Shown here: positions 47,034 to 54,523 of the stretch, piece after piece
Position numbering within the stretch: the stretch's first letter is position 1
Layout of the letters: each line of letters starts with the position of its first letter
Assembly: GCA_021848545.1 (NCBI GenBank)
Contig: JAJZUL010000001.1
Coordinates: 62,001 to 126,000 of the forward strand
Direction: 5' to 3'
Origin: Pseudomonadota bacterium
GTDB taxonomy: Bacteria; Pseudomonadota; Alphaproteobacteria; Rhodospirillales; Magnetospirillaceae
DNA length: 64,000 nucleotides
Notes under the pieces: generated by a model
Seen by the model: the letters and a program-made list of their open reading frames with translations, nothing else
What the model was told of the DNA's origin: nothing
Database searches by the model: none
Program-made: the position numbers and the translations under genes

Positions 47034-47783
47034 CTAACCGCCCGATGCGGTGGGGATATCGTTGTCTTCAACCGCATTGCCGGCCACCACCCTGGGATGG
47101 CGTACCGGACTGCCCTCGCTATGGCCCCGCACCTCGCCTTCGAGGTCGGCGACCCGCTCCATCAAGGTCACCACCTGCCCACGCAGCCCTTCGATGGCGC
47201 GCACCACCGGATCGGGCAGATCCTCCGGCAAGCCGTAAGCGCAGAATTCCGCGTCCTCGGGCTTGCGGCGGCGCATCACCGGCCGCGCCGGCACGCCCAC
47301 CATGGTCATCCCGGCCGCCACATCGGTCAGCACCACCGCATTGGCGCCGATGCGCGCCCCGGCGCCGATCAGGATCGGTCCCAGCACCTGGGCGCCGGAC
47401 CCCACGATCACGCCGTCCTCCAAAGTGGGATGACGCTTGCCCAGATGCAGCGAGGTGCCGCCCAATGTCACGCCCTGGTACAGGGTGACATCGTCACCGA
47501 TCACGGCCGTTTCGCCGATCACCACGCCGGTTCCGTGATCGATGAACAACCGACGTCCGACCACGGCGCCCGGATGTATTTCGATGCCGGTGAATATCTT
47601 GGCCAGGTGCGACAAAAATCGCCCCAAAACCCGAAAACCGCGCAGCCAGCACAGATGAGCGAGCCGATAGGCCAGCACCGCGTGCAATCCCGGATAGCAC
47701 AGCAGAACCTCGGTCCAAGAGTGCGCTGCGGGATCACGCTGCCGTATCGACAGAATATCTTCGCGAAGAGCCTTGAAAATCAT
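47034..47783 (-). CDS. cysE: Serine O-acetyltransferase
   Basis: A 249-residue hexapeptide-repeat acetyltransferase ([37 protein letters not shown], then the LbH repeats). It makes O-acetylserine for cysteine synthesis. The length and the acidic C-terminal tail place it with the short EpsC-type enzymes. It lies 81 bp upstream of iscR on the same strand and has a strong promoter with an IscR-like operator 140 bp upstream, so cysteine supply appears built into the Fe-S operon. Confidence 0.95.
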   Translation of the reverse strand: MIFKALREDILSIRQRDPAAHSWTEVLLCYPGLHAVLAYRLAHLCWLRGFRVLGRFLSHLAKIFTGIEIHPGAVVGRRLFIDHGTGVVIGETAVIGDDVTLYQGVTLGGTSLHLGKRHPTLEDGVIVGSGAQVLGPILIGAGARIGANAVVLTDVAAGMTMVGVPARPVMRRRKPEDAEFCAYGLPEDLPDPVVRAIEGLRGQVVTLMERVADLEGEVRGHSEGSPVRHPRVVAGNAVEDNDIPTASGG

Positions 47784-47922
47784 GGTTCACGTTATGCTAA
47801 TCTAGAGTTCGTTCGCCGCCCCGCATGAGGGGGAACGCGTCCGCTGGCGGCTTTCCCCGACTTCGCGGGAACACCCGATCCATGCGGCCGTACGCGATTA
47901 TGGGACGGCGATTCTGGTTACG

Positions 47923-47951
47923 TATATAGGATGCCCGACTACGGGAGTCAA
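47923..47951 (-). promoter_or_regulatory. Sigma-70 promoter of the cysE-isc operon
   Basis: On the minus strand TTGACT (47951-47946), a 17-base spacer and TATATA (47928-47923) form an almost ideal promoter about 140 bp upstream of cysE. The surrounding gap 47784-48088 holds no gene. Confidence 0.8.
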
Positions 47952-47955
47952 GTTT
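47931..47955. promoter_or_regulatory. Candidate IscR type-1 box overlapping the cysE promoter
   Basis: A 25-bp site with core GACT-N5-AGTC, flanked by AAACTT and GGGCAT (minus strand), matches most positions of the IscR type-1 consensus (ATASYYGACT...AGTCRRSTAT) outside the A/T-rich centre. It covers the -35 box, so bound IscR would block transcription of cysE-iscR-isc-hsc. Confidence 0.65.
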
Positions 47956-48088
47956 AGCCGACCTTTCGTACCTTGCCGTTTTTACACCCGCCCTTTATTT
48001 CCCGATACCGTGACTCGAGTTTTAACGATTTCGGATTCGACTCGGTTGGTGCCCATTGCGACACCGGGGACACTGCACGGAAGAAACG

Positions 48089-48775
48089 ATGCCCGACGTG
48101 ATTTTTAATGGACCTGACGGCCGCCTCGAGGGCCGCTACCATCACGGCCGCACGCCCAATGCTCCGATCGCATTGCTGCTGCACCCCCATCCACAGCATG
48201 GGGGCAGCATGAACAACAAGGTCGTCTATGCCCTGTATCAGACCTTCGTGCGGCGCGGGTTTTCAACCCTTCGCTTCAATTTCCGGGGCGTCGGCCGCAG
48301 CCAGGGACGGTTCGACAACGGTCTTGGAGAATTGGCCGATGCGGCCGCCGCTTTGGATTGGATGCAGACCTACAATCCCAACACCAGCGCCTCGTGGGTG
48401 ACGGGATTTTCGTTCGGCGCCTGGATCGGCATGCAATTGCTGATGCGCCGCCCGGAACTGGACGGCTTCGTCTCGGTGGCGCCGCCGGCCAACCATTACG
48501 ATTTCTCGTTTCTGGCCCCCTGCCCCTCGTCCGGCCTGATCCTTCAGGGCACGGCCGACACCATGGTACCGGAAGCGGCGACGGCGAAGCTGGCGCAGAA
48601 ATTGGCGATGCAGCGCAATATCGAGGTCACCTATCGCACGGTGGACGGCGCCAGCCATTTCTTCCACGACCACCTCGACACCCTGACCGAGGAGGTCGAC
48701 AGCTATCTCGCCCAGGCGGTCACGGAACGGCCGGCCCCGGAGCCGCCGGTGGAACTGGCCGAGGCGTTGTCTTAA
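48089..48775 (+). CDS. Alpha/beta hydrolase (dienelactone hydrolase-like)
   Basis: A 228-residue hydrolase. HPHPQHGGSMNN is the typical loop of this group, GFSFGAW holds the nucleophile Ser, GTADTMVP the Asp and GASHFFHD the His. Members are esterases of unknown physiological substrate. The ATG at 48089 has GGAAG five bases upstream. It is divergent from cysE and convergent with the aminotransferase gene, whose stop is 4 bp away. Confidence 0.88.
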   Translation: MPDVIFNGPDGRLEGRYHHGRTPNAPIALLLHPHPQHGGSMNNKVVYALYQTFVRRGFSTLRFNFRGVGRSQGRFDNGLGELADAAAALDWMQTYNPNTSASWVTGFSFGAWIGMQLLMRRPELDGFVSVAPPANHYDFSFLAPCPSSGLILQGTADTMVPEAATAKLAQKLAMQRNIEVTYRTVDGASHFFHDHLDTLTEEVDSYLAQAVTERPAPEPPVELAEALS

Positions 48776-48779
48776 CGTT

Positions 48780-49928
48780 TCAGCGGCGCCACAGGTTGAG
48801 GCGGCGCACCGCCTCGACCATGTCGGCGGTGGCGCCGGCGAAGGAAAACCGCACGAAGCGATGGCCGCGCACGGGGTCGAAATCGACGCCCGGCGTGGCG
48901 GCGATGCCGGTCTCGGCCAGCATGCGGGCGCAAAAATCCTGGGAATCGTCGGCGATGCCGGCCAGATCGGCATAGACGTAAAAGGCCCCGTCCGACGGCG
49001 CCAGACGGGCGAAGCCGGCGCGGGTCAACCCGTCCCGCAGAATGTCGCGATTGGCGGCGTAAACGGCCACCCGCCGGTCCAGTTCCTCGCGGCACTCGAA
49101 GGCGGCGATGGCGGCGATCTGCGACAGGGTCGGCGGCGAGATGAACAGATTCTGCTGCAAACATTCCACCGCGCGGACCAGATCGGGCGGCAGCACCAGC
49201 CAGCCCAGACGCCAGCCGGTCATGGCGTAATATTTGGAAAAACTGTTGACCACCACGGCGTGGGCGCCATGGGCGCTAGCGGTAGCGGCCGCCTTCCCAA
49301 AGGTGATGCCGTGGTAGATTTCATCCGAAATCAAACGGATGCCGTGGGTCTCGCACCAACCGGCCAGGGCGGCCAGCTCGGCTTCGGACATCATGACGCC
49401 GGTGGGATTGGCGGGGCTGGCCACGATCACCCCGTCCAATTCCCCCTCCATGCCCGCCAGATCGCGCGCGGTCAGGCACCATCCATTGTCCGGCCCCACC
49501 GCGATGGGCACGCAGGTGATGTCCAGCGCCTTCAGGATGTTGCGATAGGCGGGATAGCCCGGCGCCGCCACCGCCACCCGGTCGCCGGCGGAAAAGGAGG
49601 CCAGGAAGGCCAGCAGGAAGCCCCCCGACGAGCCGGTGGTCACGGCGACCCGCTCGGCCCCGACGGCGAGCCCATAGGTCTCGGCGTAATGGCGGGCGAT
49701 GCGTTCGCGCAAGCCGTCGATACCCAGGGCCAAAGTATATCCCAGGGACTCGCCGTCCAGCGCCGCCCGCGCCGCCCTCAGCACCCCCGCCGGCGCCGGT
49801 CCTGACGGCTGGCCCACCTCCAGATGCAGGACGTCGCCGCCTTCGGCGGCGCGCTGCTGGGCGCGGCGCATGACGTCCATGACGATGAAGGGATCGATGC
49901 GCCCCCGTTCCGCGACCTTGAACGTCAT
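48780..49928 (-). CDS. Pyridoxal phosphate-dependent aminotransferase (class I/II)
   Basis: A 382-residue aspartate-aminotransferase-fold enzyme. The PLP lysine is in NSFSKYYAMTGWRLGW, with SPANPTG and SDEIYHG before it and RFSFAG near the end (the Arg binds the substrate carboxylate). It probably transaminates aromatic or neutral amino acids; the specificity is not evident. It starts 4 bp after the gamma-glutamyltransferase-like gene, so both are probably co-transcribed. Confidence 0.92.
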   Translation of the reverse strand: MTFKVAERGRIDPFIVMDVMRRAQQRAAEGGDVLHLEVGQPSGPAPAGVLRAARAALDGESLGYTLALGIDGLRERIARHYAETYGLAVGAERVAVTTGSSGGFLLAFLASFSAGDRVAVAAPGYPAYRNILKALDITCVPIAVGPDNGWCLTARDLAGMEGELDGVIVASPANPTGVMMSEAELAALAGWCETHGIRLISDEIYHGITFGKAAATASAHGAHAVVVNSFSKYYAMTGWRLGWLVLPPDLVRAVECLQQNLFISPPTLSQIAAIAAFECREELDRRVAVYAANRDILRDGLTRAGFARLAPSDGAFYVYADLAGIADDSQDFCARMLAETGIAATPGVDFDPVRGHRFVRFSFAGATADMVEAVRRLNLWRR

Positions 49929-49932
49929 TGCG

Positions 49933-51237
49933 CTATCCGCCCTGCCCCACGGTCACGGCAAAGCCGTACCCACGGGGATCGGTGGCGATTCGGCAACGCG
50001 CGGCACTGGCCCGCCCGCTTTGGCAATGGAAGGCGTTGACATGGCTGCCGCCGACCGACGCGGCCGCCACCGCCCGATCGATGCCCCGACCATGTCGGGA
50101 GGTCGCGACCAGCGTGGCGGCCAGAGCGGCGGCCGCATTCCCGCCACCGGCGGCGCCGGCGAAATGCACCTCGCCGGTGGGCATGTTGACCACCATTCCC
50201 GGCACCGCCGCCACCTGGCCCGGCTTGGGCGGCGCCGCCAGCACGATACCGGTCCCGGGCGCGACACGGCCGTCGCCGAACAGACGGTTGGCGGTAATGC
50301 CGCAGGCCACCGCGTCCCCCTTGGAATCCAGAACGACGAAACCGGTGCCGGCCGATGGCGCAGCGGACCGGACCTCCCGCGCCGCGCCGCCACGAACCAG
50401 TTCGGCCACGCCGTCACCCGGCGGCAACACCGCCGTATCGTCGCCGACGGCGACCTGGGTTCCCGCCACGAAACGGGGACGCGTATCGCTCAGATCCCGT
50501 ACGGTGACATTGGCGCCGATCGATCGCGCCGCATCGGCGAACCGACGTTGCAGACCGCCGGCATAAAGGGAACCGGGATTACGCCGCAACGACGCGATCA
50601 CCGCCGCCAGATCGTAATTGCGCATCAGATCGCCTTCGGCCAGAACCTTGCCGTCGGGATGAAAGAAGATTCGTTTGGCGGCCGGATCGGCGGCCAGACG
50701 CGGCGCGGCGATCGCCAGATCGTTGGCCAGGGCCCGCGACACCATCACGCCGCGTTCGGCCATGAGCTCGGCCGGAGCCAGCAGCGACGCCCAGCGGAAT
50801 TTTCCATAGGTGGCCTGCAGGGCGTAGAAGCCCCGGACATTGGCGGGAATCGCCGCCGGAATCCGGCCTCCCGTCGCCGCCACGGCGGGAAATTCGACGA
50901 CCCGGGTCACGTTGCCGTGTTTCTCATGCACCAGGCATGTGCCGCCCCCCCCCAGGGTGGCCGTTGACGGGAGGGTAACGGCCAGGGAGAAATAGAGAGC
51001 GGTGGCGGCATCGACGGCGTTGCCGCCGGCGGATAGTACGTTCTGGGCGACCATGACCGCCCTGGGCTCGTCGCCGGCCGCTTCGCCGGCGAAGCCTTGC
51101 ACGTGACCGACCGCCCCTTTCGGTATGGGGGTGGCGCACCCATTAAGAATAAAGGCTAATAGCGCGAAAAGGGCCACACGGCCGCCGATGCCGCCCGGCG
51201 ATGCGAACGACGGAGAACTATCCTTGCTCAAGCGCAT
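49933..51237 (-). CDS. Gamma-glutamyltransferase-family lipoprotein
   Basis: A 434-residue divergent member of the Ntn-hydrolase GGT family. From the ATG at 51237 it has a lipoprotein signal ending LLAFILNGC. MVAQNVLSAGGNAVDAATAL and LGGGGTC match the N-terminal GGT signatures, and AGTGFVVLDSKGDAV holds the predicted processing Thr. It is shorter than classical GGT (about 550-580), so substrate handling may differ. Its start overlaps the start of the divergent M48 protease gene by 14 bp. Confidence 0.82.
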   Translation of the reverse strand: MRLSKDSSPSFASPGGIGGRVALFALLAFILNGCATPIPKGAVGHVQGFAGEAAGDEPRAVMVAQNVLSAGGNAVDAATALYFSLAVTLPSTATLGGGGTCLVHEKHGNVTRVVEFPAVAATGGRIPAAIPANVRGFYALQATYGKFRWASLLAPAELMAERGVMVSRALANDLAIAAPRLAADPAAKRIFFHPDGKVLAEGDLMRNYDLAAVIASLRRNPGSLYAGGLQRRFADAARSIGANVTVRDLSDTRPRFVAGTQVAVGDDTAVLPPGDGVAELVRGGAAREVRSAAPSAGTGFVVLDSKGDAVACGITANRLFGDGRVAPGTGIVLAAPPKPGQVAAVPGMVVNMPTGEVHFAGAAGGGNAAAALAATLVATSRHGRGIDRAVAAASVGGSHVNAFHCQSGRASAARCRIATDPRGYGFAVTVGQGG

Positions 51238-52567
51238 TTTCCTTTTGGCGATTATCGTGCCCGCCGTTCTGGCGAGCGCCCTGCGGGCCGTCGCCGGGGG
51301 GCCAATCTTCATTCGCGACGCCGAAGTGGAAAATACCATCCGGATTTTGGCGACGCCAGTTTTCAAGGCGGCCGGACTCGACCCCAAGGCGATCCACATC
51401 TACATCCTCCTCGACCCCACGGTGAACGCCTTCGTCGCCGGCGGCCAGAACCTGTTTCTCGACACCGGCCTTTTGCTGAAAGTGCAGAATGCCAGCCAAT
51501 TGATCGGCGTCATGGCCCACGAAACCGGCCATATCGCCGGCGGACACATCATCCGCATGTCGAACGCGATCAAATCCTTGACCACCGAAGCCATCGCCAG
51601 CCTGCTTCTGGGGGCGGCGGTGGGCGTCGCCTCGGGCCAGCCCGGCGCCGGCGCGGCCGTCCTCATGGGCGGGCAGAATGTGGCCGACCGGGGCATGCTC
51701 GGCTACAGCCGGAACAAGGAAGCCACAGCCGATCAGGCCGCCCTCAAGTACCTGGACGCGTCCCATCAATCGGCGCGGGGCATGCTGCAATTCATGGAGA
51801 TTTTGCAAAACGAGCAATTGCTCTACGCGGCCCATCCTGACCCTTACCTGCAAAACCACCCTTTGACCCCGTCGCGCATCAGGCTGATCCGCCATTGGGT
51901 CGAGACCTCGAAATGGAGCAACACCCCGGTCCCGCCCTACAAGGTCAAGCTGTTCCGGCGCATGCAGGCCAAATTGTTCGCCTTTCTGGAGCCGCCGGCC
52001 CGCACCTTCGACCGCTACAAGGCGGATGATCACAGCATTTCCGCCCGCTATGCCCGGGCCATCGCCGCCTATCGCATTCCCGATGTGCCGAAGGCCCTGC
52101 GTCTGATCGACGGCCTGATCGCCCAACGCCCAAAGAACCCTTATTTTTACGAAATGAAGGGACAGATCCTGTTCGACAACGCCAAAGGGGCCGAGGCGCT
52201 GGGCCCCTACCGCACCGCCGTACGGCTGCTGCCCGACAATCTGCTGATGCGCATGGAACTGGCCCATGTGGAAATCGAACAGGACGATCCGTCGCTGCTG
52301 GCCGACGCCGCCGCCAATCTCAACATGACCGTGGATGGCGAGCCCGACAACGCGGCCGCCTGGCACCTTCTCGGCATCGCCTACGGCAAACAGGGCAAGG
52401 AGGGACTGGCCTCTTATGCCCTGGCCGAAGAGGCCCTGCTGGAACATCATCTGGGGCAGGCCCACTATCTGGCCGAAAAGGCCGCCCGCCTGCTGCCCAA
52501 GAAAGGCCCGGTCTGGCTGCGTCTCCAGGACATCCGCACCACCCTGCTTCAGGATGGCGCGGGATGA
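51224..52567 (+). CDS. M48-family zinc metalloprotease with TPR domain (BepA-like)
   Basis: A 447-residue periplasmic protease. The start is TTG with GGAGA seven bases upstream, followed by a signal peptide (IFLLAIIVPAVLASAL). The zinc motif is HETGH (about residue 100), and the third ligand is in the NKEATADQAAL segment. A TPR-rich C-terminal half (about residues 270-440) follows. The domain order matches BepA/YfgC, which assists LPS-transport and outer-membrane assembly and degrades misfolded proteins. Upstream ATGs in frame lie inside the divergent gene and lack support. Confidence 0.88.
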   Translation: MLKRIFLLAIIVPAVLASALRAVAGGPIFIRDAEVENTIRILATPVFKAAGLDPKAIHIYILLDPTVNAFVAGGQNLFLDTGLLLKVQNASQLIGVMAHETGHIAGGHIIRMSNAIKSLTTEAIASLLLGAAVGVASGQPGAGAAVLMGGQNVADRGMLGYSRNKEATADQAALKYLDASHQSARGMLQFMEILQNEQLLYAAHPDPYLQNHPLTPSRIRLIRHWVETSKWSNTPVPPYKVKLFRRMQAKLFAFLEPPARTFDRYKADDHSISARYARAIAAYRIPDVPKALRLIDGLIAQRPKNPYFYEMKGQILFDNAKGAEALGPYRTAVRLLPDNLLMRMELAHVEIEQDDPSLLADAAANLNMTVDGEPDNAAAWHLLGIAYGKQGKEGLASYALAEEALLEHHLGQAHYLAEKAARLLPKKGPVWLRLQDIRTTLLQDGAG

Positions 52568-52589
52568 TCCCGTCGCTCACCGGGGGGCG

Positions 52590-52683
52590 CTATAATCGCC
52601 GAAACGGGTGGCGGGTGCGGGTCGAGAACAGCAGCAAATGGCCGCCGACGATGAAGCGCAGGAACATCACGGCTTTCGAGCCT
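52590..52683 (-). pseudogene. Remnant of a P-type (H+-type) ATPase C-terminus
   Basis: In the minus frame ending at a TAG at 52590 the sequence reads KAVMFLRFIVGGHLLLFSTRTR, with the last few residues HPFRRL. The core GGHLLLFSTRTR resembles a C-terminal membrane segment of P3A-type proton ATPases. There is no start codon context and no upstream continuation, so only a decayed fragment remains. The assignment is from memory of that motif. Confidence 0.4.
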
Positions 52684-52733
52684 GTACAAGTCTGAAATCG
52701 ACTCGGGAAGCCACACCCTTCCCCCTCCGACCC

Positions 52734-52817
52734 TAGAGCCGTTTCCGATCAATCGGAAAACGCCGCGCGGGCTTGTCGCATTTTCCGACTGATCCTGTCA
52801 GATCGGAAAATGCTCTA
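52734..52817. repeat. 84-bp imperfect palindrome with TAGAGC..GCTCTA ends
   Basis: TAGAGC-CG-TTTCCGATC (52734-52750) is the inverted complement of GATCGGAAA-AT-GCTCTA (52801-52817) apart from the two-base centre. A second inner pair, ATCGGAAAA-CGC and GCATTTTCCGA, nests inside. The symmetry suggests a small mobile or REP-like interspersed element. Its right end supplies the stop codon of the adjacent monooxygenase-like gene. Confidence 0.7.
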
Positions 52818-53126
52818 AAATCCGTATTCGCGTCCGACCAGACAGACCCGGACCCGAAACTGGCTGTACCATTCCCTGGCCCGCGCCTGCGCCTGACGGT
52901 GCTGTTCGTTGTTCTTCCACTTCTCTATGGATTCGAGGGAATCCCAATAGGAAATAGTGATTCCGATCTCCTGGCGGGCCGATTCGAAGCCGAGAAATCC
53001 CGGCTGGGTCGATGCGAGATCCAACATCGCCTTCGCCGTCTCCGCATAGCCGTCATCGAGCTCCGCCCTGACCGACGTGAAGATGACCGCGTAATAGGGG
53101 GTATTGATCTTGGGAGAAGTTGCCAT
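52815..53126 (-). CDS. Antibiotic biosynthesis monooxygenase (ABM) family protein
   Basis: A 103-residue dimeric alpha+beta barrel protein (YYAVIFTSVRAE, then GFLGFESARQEIGITISYWDS and WKNNEQHRQAQARAREWY). The pattern fits ABM-domain proteins, which include quinol monooxygenases, heme-degrading enzymes and many of unknown role. The ATG at 53126 follows AGGG. Its stop codon lies in the palindromic repeat to the left. Confidence 0.85.
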   Translation of the reverse strand: MATSPKINTPYYAVIFTSVRAELDDGYAETAKAMLDLASTQPGFLGFESARQEIGITISYWDSLESIEKWKNNEQHRQAQARAREWYSQFRVRVCLVGREYGF

Positions 53127-53271
53127 GACACCCTGACATCTGCCGTGGACAGCGGACATCCACCGGAATCGTCGCAGCCCTTACCAAAGCCGTGCGCGAA
53201 ACCGTCCGGCGGAAGCTTACAATGATAGCATCCGCCGGCTTCTGCCTCGTGTCAAAGATGACGTGCCCGCG

Positions 53272-53664
53272 TCAGGCCGACGCCGGCGCCGTCAAAGCGG
53301 GACCGGACGGCGGCCGCCCCGCACGATAGGTGAGCATGCCCCGAATGACACGGTAGGCATACCACACCCAGGCCGGGACAAAAACCAGCCAACCAAGGAG
53401 GCCAAACGGAAAAAGAAGAAAAGCGAAGGCGCTCCAGAGCAGGAATACCAGGGACGAGCGTAGCCGCCAATGGCGATGACGCTCGCTGAAAGCGTCGATG
53501 CTCACGATCCGCGAGTGGCGGGTGTCGATGAACACCTGAAGCCAGATCGTCACGATATAGAAAACAAGACCCGTCGCCATCGCCACATAGGCAATGCGAG
53601 CGCGCTTTTCAGCGCGCTCGCGTTCCTGCGGGACCGAAGACGTTGGGGACGTATTCGACTCCAT
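53272..53664 (-). CDS. Small membrane protein downstream of petC
   Basis: A 130-residue protein with a charged N-terminus and three likely transmembrane helices (about residues 24-46, 70-87 and 89-108), ending in an Ala/Pro-rich tail. I do not recognise the family. It begins 11 bp after the petC stop on the same strand, so it belongs to the pet transcript and could be an accessory or assembly subunit of this bc1 complex, or simply a hitchhiker. Confidence 0.6.
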   Translation of the reverse strand: MESNTSPTSSVPQERERAEKRARIAYVAMATGLVFYIVTIWLQVFIDTRHSRIVSIDAFSERHRHWRLRSSLVFLLWSAFAFLLFPFGLLGWLVFVPAWVWYAYRVIRGMLTYRAGRPPSGPALTAPASA

Positions 53665-53675
53665 TATTTACCCTT

Positions 53676-54482
53676 TTACCGGTGATTCCACCACCGCTCG
53701 TGGGACGTATCCACGCGGCGCCAGTACACCTTATACAGCAAGAAGCTGAAGATCGTCAGCAGACCGAACAGCCCCATGATCCACGGCCCGAGCGCCGCAC
53801 GCTCCTTGGCATGGGGATGGGCGACCACATACAGGAAATCGACGATATCCTGGGCGGTCTGATCGAACTGAGCCGGGGTCATGGTGCCCTTCGTCAGCTG
53901 CTTCACCCCCATCGCCACCTTGGCCGGCTGGCCGTAAAGCCACCCTTCCTTAATCACCGGCGACTGCAAGCCTTGCAGATTGGCCAGCACGTCCGGCATC
54001 GCCACATTGTGGAACAGGACGTTGTTGACGCCGGTCGGACGGGTCGGATCGAGATAGAACGACTTGAGGTAGGTGTAGAGCCAATCCGGGCTTTGGGCTT
54101 CGGCCATCACCGTCAGATCCGGCGGCGTGATCGAAACGAACTGTTTCATGATGCCTTTCGGCATCGCCGTGACCACCGTGTCGTGAACGAGGCGACCGCT
54201 CTCGTTCAGATATTTCTGCATCTCGGAATTGGTGATCCCGAGTTGCTTGGCGATGGAGGAGAAACGAGTCCCCTGAATGCTGTGACACGCCGCGCAACGA
54301 TGCAACACATACAGCGCGCCGGTACGCAGATTGGCGAGATTGGAAGTATCCACCTTCATGTGCATCAACGGCGGGACCGAAGTCTTCGTTGAGGCACGGG
54401 CCGCGGGGCCGGAGAACGCAACCGCGAGCGCCAGTGGCAGCGCGGCAGCGGTGAGGCGGACGGTGCTAAAAGAGCGACGCAT
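53676..54482 (-). CDS. petC: Cytochrome c1 of an atypical bc1 complex
   Basis: A 268-residue membrane-anchored cytochrome. After a signal peptide the heme motif CAACH appears near residue 68, the axial Met lies in NVAMPDVLANLQG, and a single C-terminal helix (LGPWIMGLFGLLTIFSFLLYKVYW) anchors it. It carries electrons from the Rieske protein to a soluble or c4-type cytochrome. The segment SPDWLYTYLKSFY and the short length recall beta/gammaproteobacterial c1 rather than the usual alphaproteobacterial form. ATG at 54482 gives the better ribosome-binding spacing; 54488 is possible. Confidence 0.93.
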   Translation of the reverse strand: MRRSFSTVRLTAAALPLALAVAFSGPAARASTKTSVPPLMHMKVDTSNLANLRTGALYVLHRCAACHSIQGTRFSSIAKQLGITNSEMQKYLNESGRLVHDTVVTAMPKGIMKQFVSITPPDLTVMAEAQSPDWLYTYLKSFYLDPTRPTGVNNVLFHNVAMPDVLANLQGLQSPVIKEGWLYGQPAKVAMGVKQLTKGTMTPAQFDQTAQDIVDFLYVVAHPHAKERAALGPWIMGLFGLLTIFSFLLYKVYWRRVDTSHERWWNHR

Positions 54483-54523
54483 GATCATTAGTCCTCGATA
54501 AGCGGGCGACGATGGTACGCCAG

